This document shows positions 36,045-48,968 of a stretch of DNA of 55,360 nt, piece by piece. Each line of letters opens with the position of its first letter. Position 1 is the stretch's first letter. Origin of the DNA: a bacterium. Its GTDB lineage: Bacteria > Myxococcota_A > Polyangia > Nannocystales > Nannocystaceae. Position numbers and translations under genes: made by a program. The stretch lies in NCBI GenBank assembly GCA_024742475.1, contig JANSYI010000048.1:1-55360 (forward strand), in the 5' to 3' direction. The notes below the pieces were generated by a model. The model was given only the letters and a program-made list of their open reading frames with translations, was not told the DNA's origin and made no database searches.

Positions 36045-37484
36045 ATGAGCTCCGCCCAAGCGTTCGAGCCCGACTACCGTCGATTCGTGCGGAGCTCCCA
36101 CGACATGCTCGCCGTCGCGAGCCTCGAGGGGCGCTTCTTGTGGCTCAACGACGCCTGGTCCTCCCTCGGATGGAGCCAGGAAGAGCTGCTCGCGCGGCCG
36201 TTCATGGACTTCGTGCACCCCGACGACGTGGCGGCGACCGCCGCCGAGCTCTCCAACCTCGCGGAAGGCAACCCTGCGGTCGGCTTCATCAACCGCTACC
36301 GGACTCAGGCGGGGTCGTGGCGCTACCTCGAGTGGAACAGCTGGGTCGAAGGCGAGCACGTCTACGCGCACGCACGCGACGTCACGCAGCTGCGTCAAAT
36401 GCTCGCCACGGCGCGCCGACAGGTCGAGACGCTCGAGCTCGCCGAGGAGATGGGGAACTTCGGCCACTGGGTGGTCGACCTCGACACCCAGAACCTTCAA
36501 TGGTCACCCAACGTCTTTCGCATCCACGGGTACGAGCCCGGCAGCTTCGAGCCGACGCTCGAAAACGGTATCGACGCCTACCACCCCGACGACCGCGAGC
36601 GAGTGCAACGCTACGTGGAGACGGCCATGGGGGAGAAGACCGGGTGGGACTTTCGGCTGCGCTTGATCCGAGCCGACGGCGAGGAGCGTCTCGTCCACGC
36701 GGTGGGCAAGGTGGAGACGGACGACTCCGAAGAACGAAACGTCACGGGCATATTCGGCGTCTTTCAGGACATCACCGAGCGCGAGCGCATGGTGCTCGAG
36801 CGCTACGCGGAGCTGGAGCAGTTCGCCTACGCGGCCGCGCACGACCTGCAGGCCCCACTGCGGACCATGATGGGCTTTCTCGAGCTGCTCGAGGACGAGC
36901 TCGGTGAGACGACCTCCCCCGACGTGCAGGAATACCTGACCCGACTCTCGCGCACCGCCACCCGCATGCGCTCGCTCGTCAGCGAACTCTACCGCTACGC
37001 CAAAGTCGTCGGAAGGGACACCTCGACCGCGCCGGTCGACCTCCGGGAAGTCGTCCGAGCCGTACTGCAAGAGCGCGAGGCCGACCTTCGCTCCGCGGGC
37101 GCGGAGGTGCACGAGAGTGGCCTGCCCTCGGTGCTCGGCGCGGCCGGACCTCTGTCGTCCGTGTTCGCCAACCTGGTCGACAACGCCATCAAATACCGCG
37201 ACCCCGACAGGCCCCTGCGGCTGGACATCACCGCCAAGCCCGATGACGCGCACATCCTCGTCGAGGTCACCGACAACGGCGTCGGATTCGACGCCGCGCA
37301 CGCGCAGCGGGTGTTCGGGCTCTTCAAGCAGCTCGACCCGGCCGGCCCGCACGGCGGCATGGGCGTCGGTCTCGCGCTGTGCAAGAAGGTCATGCAGCGA
37401 CACGGAGGCACGATCAGCGCCGAACCGCGGCCCGGCGAGGGCACCACCTTTCGGCTGCGATTTCCGCGTGCCGCAGCGTCCTGA
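36045..37484 (+). CDS. PAS-PAS sensor histidine kinase
   Basis: 479 residues, no transmembrane segment, so a cytoplasmic sensor. PAS domain 1 is at about 10-125 (GRFLWLNDAWSSLGWSQEELL, FVHPDDV) and PAS domain 2, of the PAS_3/PAC kind, is at about 145-250 (WSPNVFRIHGYEPG, GVFQDITERER). HisKA has its phospho-His in EQFAYAAAHDLQAPLRTM (about 266). The HATPase domain carries NLVDNAIKY, DNGVGF and GMGVGLALCKKVMQRHGG. The kinase core resembles bacteriophytochromes without the photosensory module. Divergent from the single-domain regulator 99 bp away. The signal is unknown. Confidence 0.9.
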   Translation: MSSAQAFEPDYRRFVRSSHDMLAVASLEGRFLWLNDAWSSLGWSQEELLARPFMDFVHPDDVAATAAELSNLAEGNPAVGFINRYRTQAGSWRYLEWNSWVEGEHVYAHARDVTQLRQMLATARRQVETLELAEEMGNFGHWVVDLDTQNLQWSPNVFRIHGYEPGSFEPTLENGIDAYHPDDRERVQRYVETAMGEKTGWDFRLRLIRADGEERLVHAVGKVETDDSEERNVTGIFGVFQDITERERMVLERYAELEQFAYAAAHDLQAPLRTMMGFLELLEDELGETTSPDVQEYLTRLSRTATRMRSLVSELYRYAKVVGRDTSTAPVDLREVVRAVLQEREADLRSAGAEVHESGLPSVLGAAGPLSSVFANLVDNAIKYRDPDRPLRLDITAKPDDAHILVEVTDNGVGFDAAHAQRVFGLFKQLDPAGPHGGMGVGLALCKKVMQRHGGTISAEPRPGEGTTFRLRFPRAAAS

Positions 37485-37511
37485 CCCGACCGATTTGGTA
37501 GAACCTCGGCC

Positions 37512-38537
37512 ATGCGAACGCCGATGGCCCTCCTTCTTTGTGCCCTCGCCCTGGCCGGGTGCGACAAGGTCACCGAGCTCCTCGAACAGGGTGCCGAAGC
37601 CGTCGGCGAGGCGAGCAACCAGGCCCAGCCCGCGGAGATGACCGAAGACGACAAGCTCGGCGCGAAGATGCAGGGCTACATCGACTGCATCAACGGACCC
37701 TCGAGCAGCGTGCTCGATGCCTCCGAACGCTACGCGAGCTGGGTCGACCCACAGAAGGGCGTCACCGGGGACGAGAAGAACGTCTACGGCATCTACGACC
37801 ACGAGCTCGACGCGTCATGCGTCGAAGGCATCAGCACCGCCAACGCCGCCGAGCCCAAGGACGACGCGCTCGAAAAGGCCGCCAGCGCGTGGCTGGCCGC
37901 GTACAAGGCCGTCCAGCCCCTCATCCACGACGCGCACGAGTACTACGACCACGAAGACTACAAGGACGACGGCTTCTCCAAGGGCAAGGAGATGCACGAG
38001 CCACTGGCCGACGCGCTGGGCAAGTTTCGCGAGGCCGACCTGGCGTTGCGCACCGTGGTCGGCGACAAGAACGACGCACTCCAGGCACGCCGGCTCGAGC
38101 GCCTCGAGAAGGAAGAGGGCCGCAAGCTCCGCTTCCAGGGCGCCAACGTCATGGCCAAGGCCAAGGAGCTCATGGCCGCCTGCGACGCCGCCACCCTCGA
38201 AGCGCTCGACCTCGAGCGGCTCGACAAGGCCCTGAAAGCCTACGCGTCCGCGCTCGAGGAGGCCGAGAAATACGTGGAGGCCAACGAAGCCGAGGCCGAC
38301 ACGGTCCTGATGTTCGACTCCTTCATCGACACCGGCGAGGGCTACCTCAAGGCGGCGAAGGAGCTCATGCGCCGCAAGCGCGACAACCGGGCCTACAAGA
38401 AGATGGAGCTCTCGCGCCTGGGCACCTCGGCGGGCTGGATGGTCGAAGGCTCCCCCGACAAGGTCAGCCGCGCCTACAACGATCTGGTCAACCGCTCCAA
38501 CGGCCTGAACTGGATGAACTACAACCCCAACCCCTGA
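37512..38537 (+). CDS. DUF3829 (YiiG-like) lipoprotein
   Basis: 341 residues with a lipobox (LALAGC, Cys17) followed by Asp at +2. The mature protein is almost entirely helical: KLGAKMQGYIDCINGPSSSVLDASERYASWV, then AHEYYDHEDYKDDGFSKGKEMHEPL and KLRFQGANVMAKAKELMAAC. It ends in YNDLVNRSNGLNWMNYNPNP. The layout, especially the YY(D)xxDYKDD segment and the final NxLxx, fits the DUF3829 family, whose function is unknown. It starts 28 bp after the histidine kinase gene. Confidence 0.72.
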   Translation: MRTPMALLLCALALAGCDKVTELLEQGAEAVGEASNQAQPAEMTEDDKLGAKMQGYIDCINGPSSSVLDASERYASWVDPQKGVTGDEKNVYGIYDHELDASCVEGISTANAAEPKDDALEKAASAWLAAYKAVQPLIHDAHEYYDHEDYKDDGFSKGKEMHEPLADALGKFREADLALRTVVGDKNDALQARRLERLEKEEGRKLRFQGANVMAKAKELMAACDAATLEALDLERLDKALKAYASALEEAEKYVEANEAEADTVLMFDSFIDTGEGYLKAAKELMRRKRDNRAYKKMELSRLGTSAGWMVEGSPDKVSRAYNDLVNRSNGLNWMNYNPNP

Positions 38538-38586
38538 GGCCTTCCCGGCTCGGAACTTCGGGCCGACAGAGGTAGACTCGGCGGCC

Positions 38587-39179
38587 GTGAGCACGACCGT
38601 CCCCGCGCCGCACCTCTTCTCGGCGACGACCCGGTGCGGCGTCGTCGGGGCGCTGCTGCTTGGCTGCTGCCTGCTCCCGCTCGACGCCGAGTCGGGCATG
38701 AGCGCCTTCGGCCTGTTCATCGACGTGCTCCGCGGCGATGTCGTCTCGGGGTTGCTGCTCGGCTTGACCCTCGGGCTCCCCTATCTCTTTGGACTTCTGG
38801 TGCTCCTCCGTGCGCTCACCCGCGGCTCCTTCGGCGCGTGGGCGATCGCGAGCGCGCAGACGCTGCTCATCGTCGAAGTGTTCATGCTCGGGCTGATGAT
38901 CGCCAACCGCGGTGAGGGCATCGCGCCGCTGGCCCTGCTGGGCGTCAGCGGGTCGGCCGCTCTGGCCCGCCTCGGCGAGTTCTTTGCGGCCCGCGTCCGA
39001 CCCACGCCAGTCGCGTTCTTCGTGCGATGGGGTGCGCTCCTCATCGCGGCGACCTTCGGCTGGCTGCGTCTACAGTTCGTCGGCGGTGACGTCGAACCGG
39101 GCATCGCGATCGTCGCGACGGCCCTGAGCGCAGCCATGTTGGCAGCCGCAGCCGCGGTCCCCAAGCCGCAGCCCACCGC

Positions 39180-39183
<4 letters not shown>
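38587..39183 (+). CDS. Multi-pass inner membrane protein of unknown function
   Basis: 198 residues starting at GTG, with about five to six hydrophobic segments: VVGALLLGCCLLPL, VVSGLLLGLTLGLPYLFGLLVLL, WAIASAQTLLIVEVFMLGLMI, LALLGVSGSAAL, WGALLIAATFGWL and IAIVATALSAAMLAAAAAV. No conserved charged motif suggests transport or catalysis. Its stop overlaps the ATG of the SNF2 helicase gene (ATGA), so the two are translationally coupled. Confidence 0.62.
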
Positions 39184-42422
<3,239 letters not shown>

Positions 42423-42557
42423 CCCCGCGATCGGACCTCGGACCGATACGGGCCGGGCGGCCGAGTACTTTGCTCCACGCAACGTAGTTTCAATTGCGGA
42501 TTTTTCAGCTTCAATAGGCGGACAATGGGGTACGAAACCCCCGAGCGACTCAGGATG

Positions 42558-42569
42558 CGACGATCGTCG
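42558..42569. promoter_or_regulatory. Perfect 12-bp palindrome upstream of the Ser/Thr kinase
   Basis: CGACGATCGTCG lies 26 bp before the kinase ATG. The surrounding 42460-42540 is locally AT-richer (GTTTCAATTGCGGATTTTTC) and probably carries the promoter. The palindrome may be an operator, although short GC palindromes occur by chance in this genome. Confidence 0.35.
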
Positions 42570-42594
42570 TCGAACTGAGGGGGATGCCTGGTCC

Positions 42595-43692
<1,098 letters not shown>

Positions 43693-43758
43693 ACGACGAG
43701 GGCGATGTCAGCCACGGTGCGCGGCCCCGAGCGGCGTTGTCGAACGCTGCGTCCTGCG

Positions 43759-43801
43759 CATACTTTTCTAAACCAAAGAGTATTACAGGATACATATTTA
43801 T
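43759..43801 (+). promoter_or_regulatory. AT-rich island, probable promoter of the Cys-repeat lipoprotein
   Basis: These 43 bases hold only 11 G or C, against about 70% around them, and contain GAGTATTACAGGATACATAT. This lies about 100-140 bp before the start codon. The rest of the 43693-43901 interval contains the dyad described separately and no gene. Confidence 0.5.
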
Positions 43802-43838
43802 CGCAACCCATAACGCATACCGGACGCCCTAGCTGCTC

Positions 43839-43861
43839 TCGAACGTCGTACGCGCGTTCGA
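43839..43861. promoter_or_regulatory. 7-bp inverted repeat with 9-bp spacer
   Basis: TCGAACG (43839-43845) and CGTTCGA (43855-43861) are exact complements, spaced as for a dimeric regulator with about 16 bp centre to centre. The site lies between the AT-rich island and the start codon. Confidence 0.4.
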
Positions 43862-43901
43862 TAACAAACAAAACCCACACCATCCCTACGAAGGACGTCC
43901 G

Positions 43902-45659
43902 ATGAGAACTACCGACCTCTGCGCACCCTACCTCCTCCTCGGCGGCCTCTTGCTCGCCGGATGTCCCACCGACGACGTGGTCAACGCGACCGGCGAGGGA
44001 ACCGAAGACGGGTCGAGCGGCGCGCCCGACATTCCGATCGGTAGCACGGGCGTCGACCCGACGGCCGACGATGACACCGGGGCCGACGATGACACCGGGG
44101 CCGACGACACCGGGGCCGACGACACCGGTGGGGGCGAGTGTGGGGACGGAGTCGTCGACGACGGCGAGGAGTGCGACGACGGTGGAGAATCATCGGCCTG
44201 CAACGCCGACTGCACCATGGCGGCGTGCGGCGACGGCCAAGTGAACGCGGCCGCGGGCGAGACCTGCGACGACGCAGGAGAGTCGGCACGATGCGATGAC
44301 GACTGCACCGCGCCCGAATGTGGTGACGGCACGGCCAACGCTGCGGCAGGGGAAGCCTGCGACGACGCGGGGGAGTCCGAGTCCTGCAACGCCGACTGCA
44401 CCTCGGCCACCTGCGGCGACGGGATGATCAACGCTGCCGCCGGTGAGACCTGCGACGACGGCGGCGAATCGGAGACCTGTGACGACGACTGCACCGCGGC
44501 AGAGTGCGGCGATGGGAACTCGAACCAGACCGCCGGTGAGGACTGCGACGGAGCGGGCCGAACCGAAGCGTGCAACGCCGACTGCACCAACGCCAGCTGC
44601 GGCGATGGATTGATCAACGCCACCGCGGGAGAGACCTGCGACGACGCCGGAGAATCGGAGACCTGCGACGTCGACTGCTCCGAAGTCGCGTGTGGCGACG
44701 GAGTGATCAACATGGTCGCCGGCGAGATGTGTGACGACTCCGGGGAGTCCGCGAGCTGTGACGACGACTGCACCGCGGCCGAATGTGGTGACGCCACCGT
44801 CAACATCACCGCAGGAGAGACGTGCGACGACGCCGGAGAGTCCGACGCGTGTGATGCCGACTGCACCGCGGCCGAGTGTGGAGACGGCACGCTCAACACC
44901 ACCGCCGGCGAGACCTGTGACGACGGCGGAGAGTCCGATGGCTGCGATGCCGACTGCACCCCGGCAGAATGCGGTGACGCAACCCTCAATCCGACCGCGG
45001 GCGAGATCTGCGACGACGGTGGCGAGTCGGCCACGTGCGACACCGACTGCACGCCCGCCGAGTGCGGCGATGGGGTTCTCAACGTGGCCGCCGGCGAAGA
45101 GTGCGACGACGGCAACACCGACCCTGCAGACGGCTGCGAGGCGGACTGCTCGCTCCCACCGGGAGCCACGTGCGCCGACCTCGAAGTGACGCAGCCCATG
45201 TGGGACTACACGGGCACGGGCATCGACCTCACCGACTACACCTCGAGCACGTTCCACTGGATGGGCTGTTTGTCGAGCAACGGCTGTGCGCTGAATACCT
45301 GGTACTGCGACGACACCGGCGGCGAGCTGACCTTCGGTACGACGTCGGGCACCGCGATGCGTGCATCCGTCGATCCCGGAGACGTGCTGGGGGATACGCC
45401 CTTCAGCGCCTTCACCGGGTGCTGTTCGGCGCCCGGTGGGCTCTGCAACTCCCCGGACAGCAACAACAACGGCGTCCCGGGCGACATGGTCGGCGCGCTG
45501 TGTGCGGCCTTGGGCTACGAGGCCGGGGAGATGGTGCGAGAGGTGGCCGGCAACAGCTGCCCCGAGCCCCACGTCATCGATGCCGAAGGACAGCAGTGGG
45601 CCAGCGACTTCGTCAACAGTCAGGGCTGGGGCGCCGAGTACCGCTGCTTCAATCCTTAG
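43902..45659 (+). CDS. Lipoprotein with eleven 31-residue Cys-rich repeats
   Basis: 585 residues. The lipobox is LLLAGC (Cys21), then comes a Thr/Gly/Asp linker with DDTGA units (TADDDTGADDDTG). From about residue 80 come eleven tandem repeats of consensus CGDGxxNxxAGExCDDxGESxxCDxDCTxAE, period 31 residues (93 bp). They resemble the DUF4215/myxococcal Cys-repeat family. The last repeat is of the more common CDDGNTDPADGCEADC type. A unique C-terminal domain of about 170 residues follows (QPMWDYTGTGIDLTDYTSSTFHWMGC to the end) with paired Cys and a conserved-looking NSQGWGAEYRCF. Probably extracellular. Repeat diversity at the DNA level suggests old rather than recent expansion. Its stop overlaps the convergent FKBP gene. 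Confidence 0.8.
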   Translation: MRTTDLCAPYLLLGGLLLAGCPTDDVVNATGEGTEDGSSGAPDIPIGSTGVDPTADDDTGADDDTGADDTGADDTGGGECGDGVVDDGEECDDGGESSACNADCTMAACGDGQVNAAAGETCDDAGESARCDDDCTAPECGDGTANAAAGEACDDAGESESCNADCTSATCGDGMINAAAGETCDDGGESETCDDDCTAAECGDGNSNQTAGEDCDGAGRTEACNADCTNASCGDGLINATAGETCDDAGESETCDVDCSEVACGDGVINMVAGEMCDDSGESASCDDDCTAAECGDATVNITAGETCDDAGESDACDADCTAAECGDGTLNTTAGETCDDGGESDGCDADCTPAECGDATLNPTAGEICDDGGESATCDTDCTPAECGDGVLNVAAGEECDDGNTDPADGCEADCSLPPGATCADLEVTQPMWDYTGTGIDLTDYTSSTFHWMGCLSSNGCALNTWYCDDTGGELTFGTTSGTAMRASVDPGDVLGDTPFSAFTGCCSAPGGLCNSPDSNNNGVPGDMVGALCAALGYEAGEMVREVAGNSCPEPHVIDAEGQQWASDFVNSQGWGAEYRCFNP

Positions 45660-46590
45660 GCGTCGAGCGTGCCTCGTCGAGCCCCATCAGCTCGACGAGG
45701 TAAGTCGCCCCGTCGTGACGCACGCGGCGGATCTCACCGACCCGCATTCCCGCCAACTTCGCAGTCCACGCCGTTGGGCCGACGCGAAGCCGACGAGGGA
45801 CGCGGGTTCGGTGCGTTCCGTCCCGCAGCTCGCCCGCCGCGTCGAACTGCGCAAAGTGGACGAAGACGTCGTCCTCCATCTCGACGCTCCTGTCTGCCTT
45901 TGCCTTCGGCGGCCGCAGCTGCTCTCCCGACGTCTTCTCGGCCAGCGCCTCGAGCTTGGCGAGCTCCAGCGGCGCCGCGAAGGGTGCACGCGCGGCGAGC
46001 AGCTCGATGGTGTAGACGATCGTCGAGCCGGGTGGGACCTGTGGGCCTCGCCCGCGATCGCCAAACGCGAGCGCTGGGGGAACGTCGAGGCGCCGGTGGC
46101 CGCCGACCCTCATCCCCCGCAAACCGAGGTCCCACCCTGCGAGAGCCTGCTTGGCCCCGACGAAGAACGAATACGGACGCTTTCGCCGCCGGCTGCTTTC
46201 GTAGACGAACCCATCATCCATGTAGCCCACGTAGTGAAAGGTGACGTAGCTGCCCTCGACCACGGGCTCCCCCTCGCCGAGCACGTAGTCCTCGACCTTC
46301 AGCCCTTCGTCGAGCGTCGTCGTGACGAGAGGCTCACCGTCGTAGGGCGCTGAGAGCCGGATGGACCCGGGCGCAAACGGGTGAAATGCCGTGTGCGTGA
46401 CGGCGGGTACATCGACCGGCGCGGGCTCGACCGCGTCGGGCGGGGACTCGGACGCGGTGGCCGCAGCCTTGGACCCCGAATCCCCCGCGCTGGCCGGTGG
46501 GGACGAGCATCCCGTCGCCAACGTCGAGAGTGTGGCGAGCCACGAAGCGAAGAAGCATCGCGTGAGGTGAGCGGGTTGAGTGGGACCCAT
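45649..46590 (-). CDS. FKBP-type peptidyl-prolyl isomerase lipoprotein with degenerate second domain
   Basis: 313 residues from the ATG at 46590, chosen for its signal peptide and lipobox (LATGC, Cys28). FKBP domain 1 is at about 85-195 (VVEGSYVTFHYVGYMDDGFVYESS, GWDLGLRGMRVGGHRRLDVPPALAFGDRG, VPPGSTIVYTIELL). A second segment (EDDVFVHFAQFDAAGELRDGTH and WTAKLAGMRVGEIRRVRHDGATYLVELMGL) repeats the FKBP pattern but lacks most active-site aromatics. PPIase function concerns folding of exported proteins. Convergent with the Cys-repeat lipoprotein by an 11-bp overlap. Confidence 0.82.
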   Translation of the reverse strand: MGPTQPAHLTRCFFASWLATLSTLATGCSSPPASAGDSGSKAAATASESPPDAVEPAPVDVPAVTHTAFHPFAPGSIRLSAPYDGEPLVTTTLDEGLKVEDYVLGEGEPVVEGSYVTFHYVGYMDDGFVYESSRRRKRPYSFFVGAKQALAGWDLGLRGMRVGGHRRLDVPPALAFGDRGRGPQVPPGSTIVYTIELLAARAPFAAPLELAKLEALAEKTSGEQLRPPKAKADRSVEMEDDVFVHFAQFDAAGELRDGTHRTRVPRRLRVGPTAWTAKLAGMRVGEIRRVRHDGATYLVELMGLDEARSTPKD

Positions 46591-46742
46591 GGTGCCTGTC
46601 GGACTCGTTCGGGGCCGGCCCAAGCGCGGCGGCATGTTCAACCCCGTGCGCCCTCCCGGTGGTTCGACGAGGATCGAGCGGAGCTCGGCCGGAAGTCAAG
46701 AGCGCCGAGCGTCACGAGGGGCACCGGGAGTATGCTGTTGCC

Positions 46743-48440
46743 GTGTCGGCGCGCGGACTCCTGGCAGCAGCGCTCGTGCTCACGGCGTGCAGGCCGACTC
46801 CGGAACCACCGGTCGCGCCCGCGCACGCCCGCTCGCCCTCGGGGCTCGAGGAGCCTCGGCGCTGGCTCGAAGCGCTCGGGCTCGAGCTTCGCGGGGGACC
46901 ACTGCCGGTCGCGACGGTGAGCGAGGAGGAGGCTGCCGCCGAGCTCAGCCGCCGCAGCGACGCGCTGTGGCCCGAGGATCGGGTCCGGAACGTGTTGGGC
47001 CTGATGTGGATGATGCTCGGCGATGGAGCGCTGGGCGTCGATCCGCAGGCCGTGCGCGCGGGCATGCGGCTGGGCGCGACGAAGCCGGCGCTTGCCTACT
47101 ACGGGCGGGATCGTATCGCGGTCATCGACAAGGAGGCGGCCTCCTTGGCTCCGACGCCGCTGCTGCTCACGCACGAGCTCGTTCACGCGTACCAGGACGA
47201 GCAGCTGCCCGGGGGGGTGTTCGAGGCGCTCGAATCCTCGACCAGCATCGATGCGCTGGCGACCCGGCAGCTCACGCTCGAAGGGCACGCCGAGTTCGTC
47301 TCGATGGCGGCGTTCCTGCGCGGCCGGACGGGGTCGCTCGACGGACTGAGCCCCGCGCTGTTCGACCCGGGCGCGGCGCGGCTCAGCAGTCCTAGCGCCG
47401 CCCTCGTCTACGAGCGGGGCGCGCTGGCGATGCTTCAAGTGTACCGACGCGGCGGGTTGGATGCCGTCGAGGCGCTGCTTCGCGAAGTGCCCCCGAGCAG
47501 CGAGCAGCTGCTGCATCCGGCCAAGCTCGGCCGCGACGCGCCCACCGTGATTGCGCCGCCGGAGATCCCCGGCGCGCAGCTCGTCTCGAGCGACACGGTG
47601 GGCGAGCTGACGCTGCGCAACCTGATGTCCGCTCGGATCGTGGACGACACGGTGCTCACGCCCGCGGCGACCGGCTGGGACGGGGACGCGCTGCTTTGGT
47701 ACGAGACCGGGGACGGACTGCCGATGTTGGTGTGGCGCACGGTGTGGGATCGCGAAGAGGACGTGGAGCAGTTCGCGGCCGCATGGGAAGCGCTGGGCGA
47801 CCCGCCGGCGGCCTCTTGCATGCTCGCCGACGGGCGCCGCCTGGACTTCGTGGTCCTGCCCCCAGCTCTGACCAAGGAGGAGGCCGAAGCGATCGCGCAA
47901 GCGCTGCCCGTGCCTCCCCTGCCGCCCACCGACGGCGCCGCGTCGACCGCCGATGCCGAGCAGCAGGCTCTGGCAGACCTCGCGACGGCCTTCGACGTCA
48001 CCGACGGCACCGCGCACATGCGAGGTACGCCGATCCGCGTCGAGCTGCCCGAGCGATGGGGCGTGTTCCATGCCCACGGTGTTCCCTTCTTGCGGGGCCC
48101 GATGAAGAACGGATTCGGTGACAACCTCATCATCGCGCAGACACCCAACGTGATGGGATTTACGCTGGACGACGTCGCCCATGAAACGGTGCAGCAGCTC
48201 CGCGACGTCCTCGGAGCGCAGATCCTTCGCGAGGAGCGGCTGCAGGTCGCAGGGTTCGAGGCCTGGCTGCTCGAGTCGCAGGGACACGAGGCGGGATCCC
48301 AGCTGGAGATGCGACAAATTCGGGTCGTGTTCTTCACCGACACGCACGAGGTCGCGCTCACCTTCTCGACCGTGCCCACGCGATGGCCGACGGTCGGACC
48401 GATCTTCGCGCGCATGATCGACTCGCTCGCGCCGGCGTGA
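46743..48440 (+). CDS. Putative zinc metallopeptidase lipoprotein
   Basis: 565 residues from the GTG at 46743, which gives the signal peptide and lipobox VLTAC (Cys16). A zinc motif HELVHAYQDEQ lies near 142-152, with a possible third ligand in LEGHAEFVSM about 35 residues later, consistent with a gluzincin-type HExxH + E enzyme. The middle part (VGELTLRNLMSARI, LLWYETGDGLPMLVWRTVWD) and the C-terminal part (RWGVFHAHGVPFLRGPM, EMRQIRVVFFTDTHEVALTF) are not recognised. Peptidase activity is inferred from the motif only. The rhodanese gene follows 47 bp downstream. Confidence 0.68.
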   Translation: MSARGLLAAALVLTACRPTPEPPVAPAHARSPSGLEEPRRWLEALGLELRGGPLPVATVSEEEAAAELSRRSDALWPEDRVRNVLGLMWMMLGDGALGVDPQAVRAGMRLGATKPALAYYGRDRIAVIDKEAASLAPTPLLLTHELVHAYQDEQLPGGVFEALESSTSIDALATRQLTLEGHAEFVSMAAFLRGRTGSLDGLSPALFDPGAARLSSPSAALVYERGALAMLQVYRRGGLDAVEALLREVPPSSEQLLHPAKLGRDAPTVIAPPEIPGAQLVSSDTVGELTLRNLMSARIVDDTVLTPAATGWDGDALLWYETGDGLPMLVWRTVWDREEDVEQFAAAWEALGDPPAASCMLADGRRLDFVVLPPALTKEEAEAIAQALPVPPLPPTDGAASTADAEQQALADLATAFDVTDGTAHMRGTPIRVELPERWGVFHAHGVPFLRGPMKNGFGDNLIIAQTPNVMGFTLDDVAHETVQQLRDVLGAQILREERLQVAGFEAWLLESQGHEAGSQLEMRQIRVVFFTDTHEVALTFSTVPTRWPTVGPIFARMIDSLAPA

Positions 48441-48487
48441 CCCCGCCTGGCGTTGACAGGCGGGGGCCACGTGTCGAGACTGCGCCC

Positions 48488-48931
48488 ATGCGAACGCTCG
48501 TTCTCGCGACGTCCCTGCTGGCGCTCGGATGCTCCAAGGCCGCGACCGAGGCGCCCGCCAGCGCCGAGGCGCCCGCCGACGACGCGACGGTGAGCCCGGG
48601 CCCGGCCGCCGCCGAGGGCCTGCCCGACCGCGACCCGGCGCTGGCGAAGCGACTGGTCGACGAGGAGGGTGCCGTGCTGCTCGACGTGCGCACGCCGCAA
48701 GAGCACGCCGAGGGGCACATCGAGGGCTCCGTCAACATCTCTCACGAGAAGATCGTGGCCGACGACGCCGAGGCGCTCGCCGAGCTCGAGGCCCTCACCG
48801 GCGGCGACAAAGGCAAGGCGATCGTCGTCTACTGCCGGTCCGGAGGCCGCGCGGGCAAGGCCAAGGCGGCCCTCGAGGCCGCTGGGTACACGCGCGTGAC
48901 CAACGTGGGCGGCATGGACGACTATCCGTGA
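48488..48931 (+). CDS. Rhodanese-domain lipoprotein
   Basis: 147 residues with lipobox LALGC (Cys15). A single rhodanese domain spans 45-147: LLDVRTPQEHAEGHIEGSVNI, active-site Cys116 in VYCRSGGRAG, and a final GGMDDY. Sulfurtransferases of this type handle persulfides; the extracytoplasmic location suggests envelope sulfur or redox chemistry. It lies 37 bp upstream of the first zinc-ribbon DUF4178 gene on the same strand and could belong to the same transcript. Confidence 0.85.
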   Translation: MRTLVLATSLLALGCSKAATEAPASAEAPADDATVSPGPAAAEGLPDRDPALAKRLVDEEGAVLLDVRTPQEHAEGHIEGSVNISHEKIVADDAEALAELEALTGGDKGKAIVVYCRSGGRAGKAKAALEAAGYTRVTNVGGMDDYP

Positions 48932-48968
48932 GGGCCGGTCGCCCTTACGAGCCTCGTGCGGGTGTGGC

